In this document: piece by piece, positions 21,371-22,026 of the stretch
Layout: each line of letters starts with the position of its first letter
Position numbering within the stretch: position 1 is the stretch's first letter
Assembly: GCA_036897485.1 (NCBI GenBank)
Contig: JAYMTF010001654.1
Location: forward strand, 1-22,026
DNA length: 22,026 nucleotides
Source: Pelargonium nanum
Taxonomy: Eukaryota > Streptophyta > Magnoliopsida > Geraniales > Geraniaceae
Direction of reading: 5' to 3'
Made by a program: the position numbers and the translations under genes
The notes under the pieces: generated by a model
The model's database searches: none
The model's input: only the letters and a program-made list of their open reading frames with translations
What the model was told of the DNA's origin: nothing

Positions 21371-22026
21371 TAGAGCTAACAATCTAGACCTGAAATTTGA
21401 TATTATTTTAGAGATCCAGTTGTTTATAATAGACCAAGTCAATTATAAGGTCGGGTGAGACAAATATGCCCATTTTATATATATAACTCAGAATATGATC
21501 CAATTTTGGATTGAGTTAGGTTATGTCTTCACAAGTCAAACTCGGAAATTTTTTTTAACTCAAACATGATTTAAAACTCAAATTGTTAGCTAGTTAACAC
21601 CAAATATATAAGTATTTTATTTATCTCAAAATATGTGTTTTGTACGTGTGTTCTTCCTCATAGTAATCGAAACTCATGATATCTGAGAAGCATTGAGTTG
21701 TATTAAGGTGAGTCTTTTGAAATGCATAGAGATTGAATCAAACGTTATTTGACTCATTCGATCTTTAAATTCGACGTCCGAAGAGTGTTCCAACTATGAT
21801 CTCCTAGTTGACGATTGTATAGAATTTAACCTCGAATTTGTAAGTTTGTCTTTATTTTTTGGTCTTTTTATGTGAATTGAATAACTCACGTTCTTACTAG
21901 ACATTTGACTTCTTTATCGAGAGATACAAATTGAAGCAGCGCTCCTAATTGTAATTTTCATCTTCTTTTTTTTGGTAACAGTAATTTTCATCTTTGACTA
22001 CTAAGTTACTCTAATAATATTAATAT
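21371..22026. other. AT-rich intergenic DNA at the window edge
   Basis: No gene is seen. Some GGTCGGGTGAG and ATTTTGGATTGAGTTAGGTT phrases suggest another degraded dispersed repeat, but no termini can be defined. The window ends without reaching another gene. Confidence 0.4.

Overview
The window looks like nuclear DNA from a eudicot plant. It is AT-rich, the genes are split by GT-AG introns with T-rich acceptors, and every recognisable product is a plant protein. Four protein-coding genes can be reconstructed. The rest is UTR, intron, microsatellite and decayed transposable elements. There are no bacterial genes, CRISPR arrays, rRNAs or convincing tRNAs.

Layout: 1-1480 is AT-rich intergenic DNA. 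1481-2247 is a foldback (long-TIR) element holding a decayed LINE-type RNase H fragment; it ends about 170 bp before the start codon of a WOX13-type homeobox gene (+, 2419-6436, three coding exons, 272 aa). 7240-7770 holds a repeat ending in hAT-like terminal sequence and a 29-bp tandem duplication. A five-exon PIG-H gene follows (+, 8450-11035, 187 aa; GPI-anchor biosynthesis), with a probable GC-AG intron in its 5' UTR and a three-copy tandem repeat in its first coding intron. 11783-12284 is a second foldback element with end sequences related to the first. It lies just upstream of a plant-specific Ala/Lys-rich protein gene (+, 13326-14426, 366 aa, single coding exon, probable 5'-UTR intron). 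After 2.7 kb without a recognisable gene comes a convergent SRPK-type SR-protein kinase gene (-, 20524-17154, four coding exons including one of 48 nt, 442 aa). The right edge carries a 237-bp solo-LTR-like fossil (21134-21370).

The genes do not form a pathway. Their products act in transcription (WOX13), GPI anchoring at the ER (PIG-H), an unknown process (Ala/Lys-rich protein) and splicing-factor phosphorylation (SRPK). From memory, the same four gene types occur in this order on Arabidopsis chromosome 4 near AT4G35500-AT4G35550, so this is probably a conserved syntenic block that has lost or never had the PTF2 and MLH3 genes interleaved in Arabidopsis. No novel molecular system is visible. 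The most distinctive features are two related foldback elements in two neighbouring promoter regions and several short upstream ORFs at start codons.
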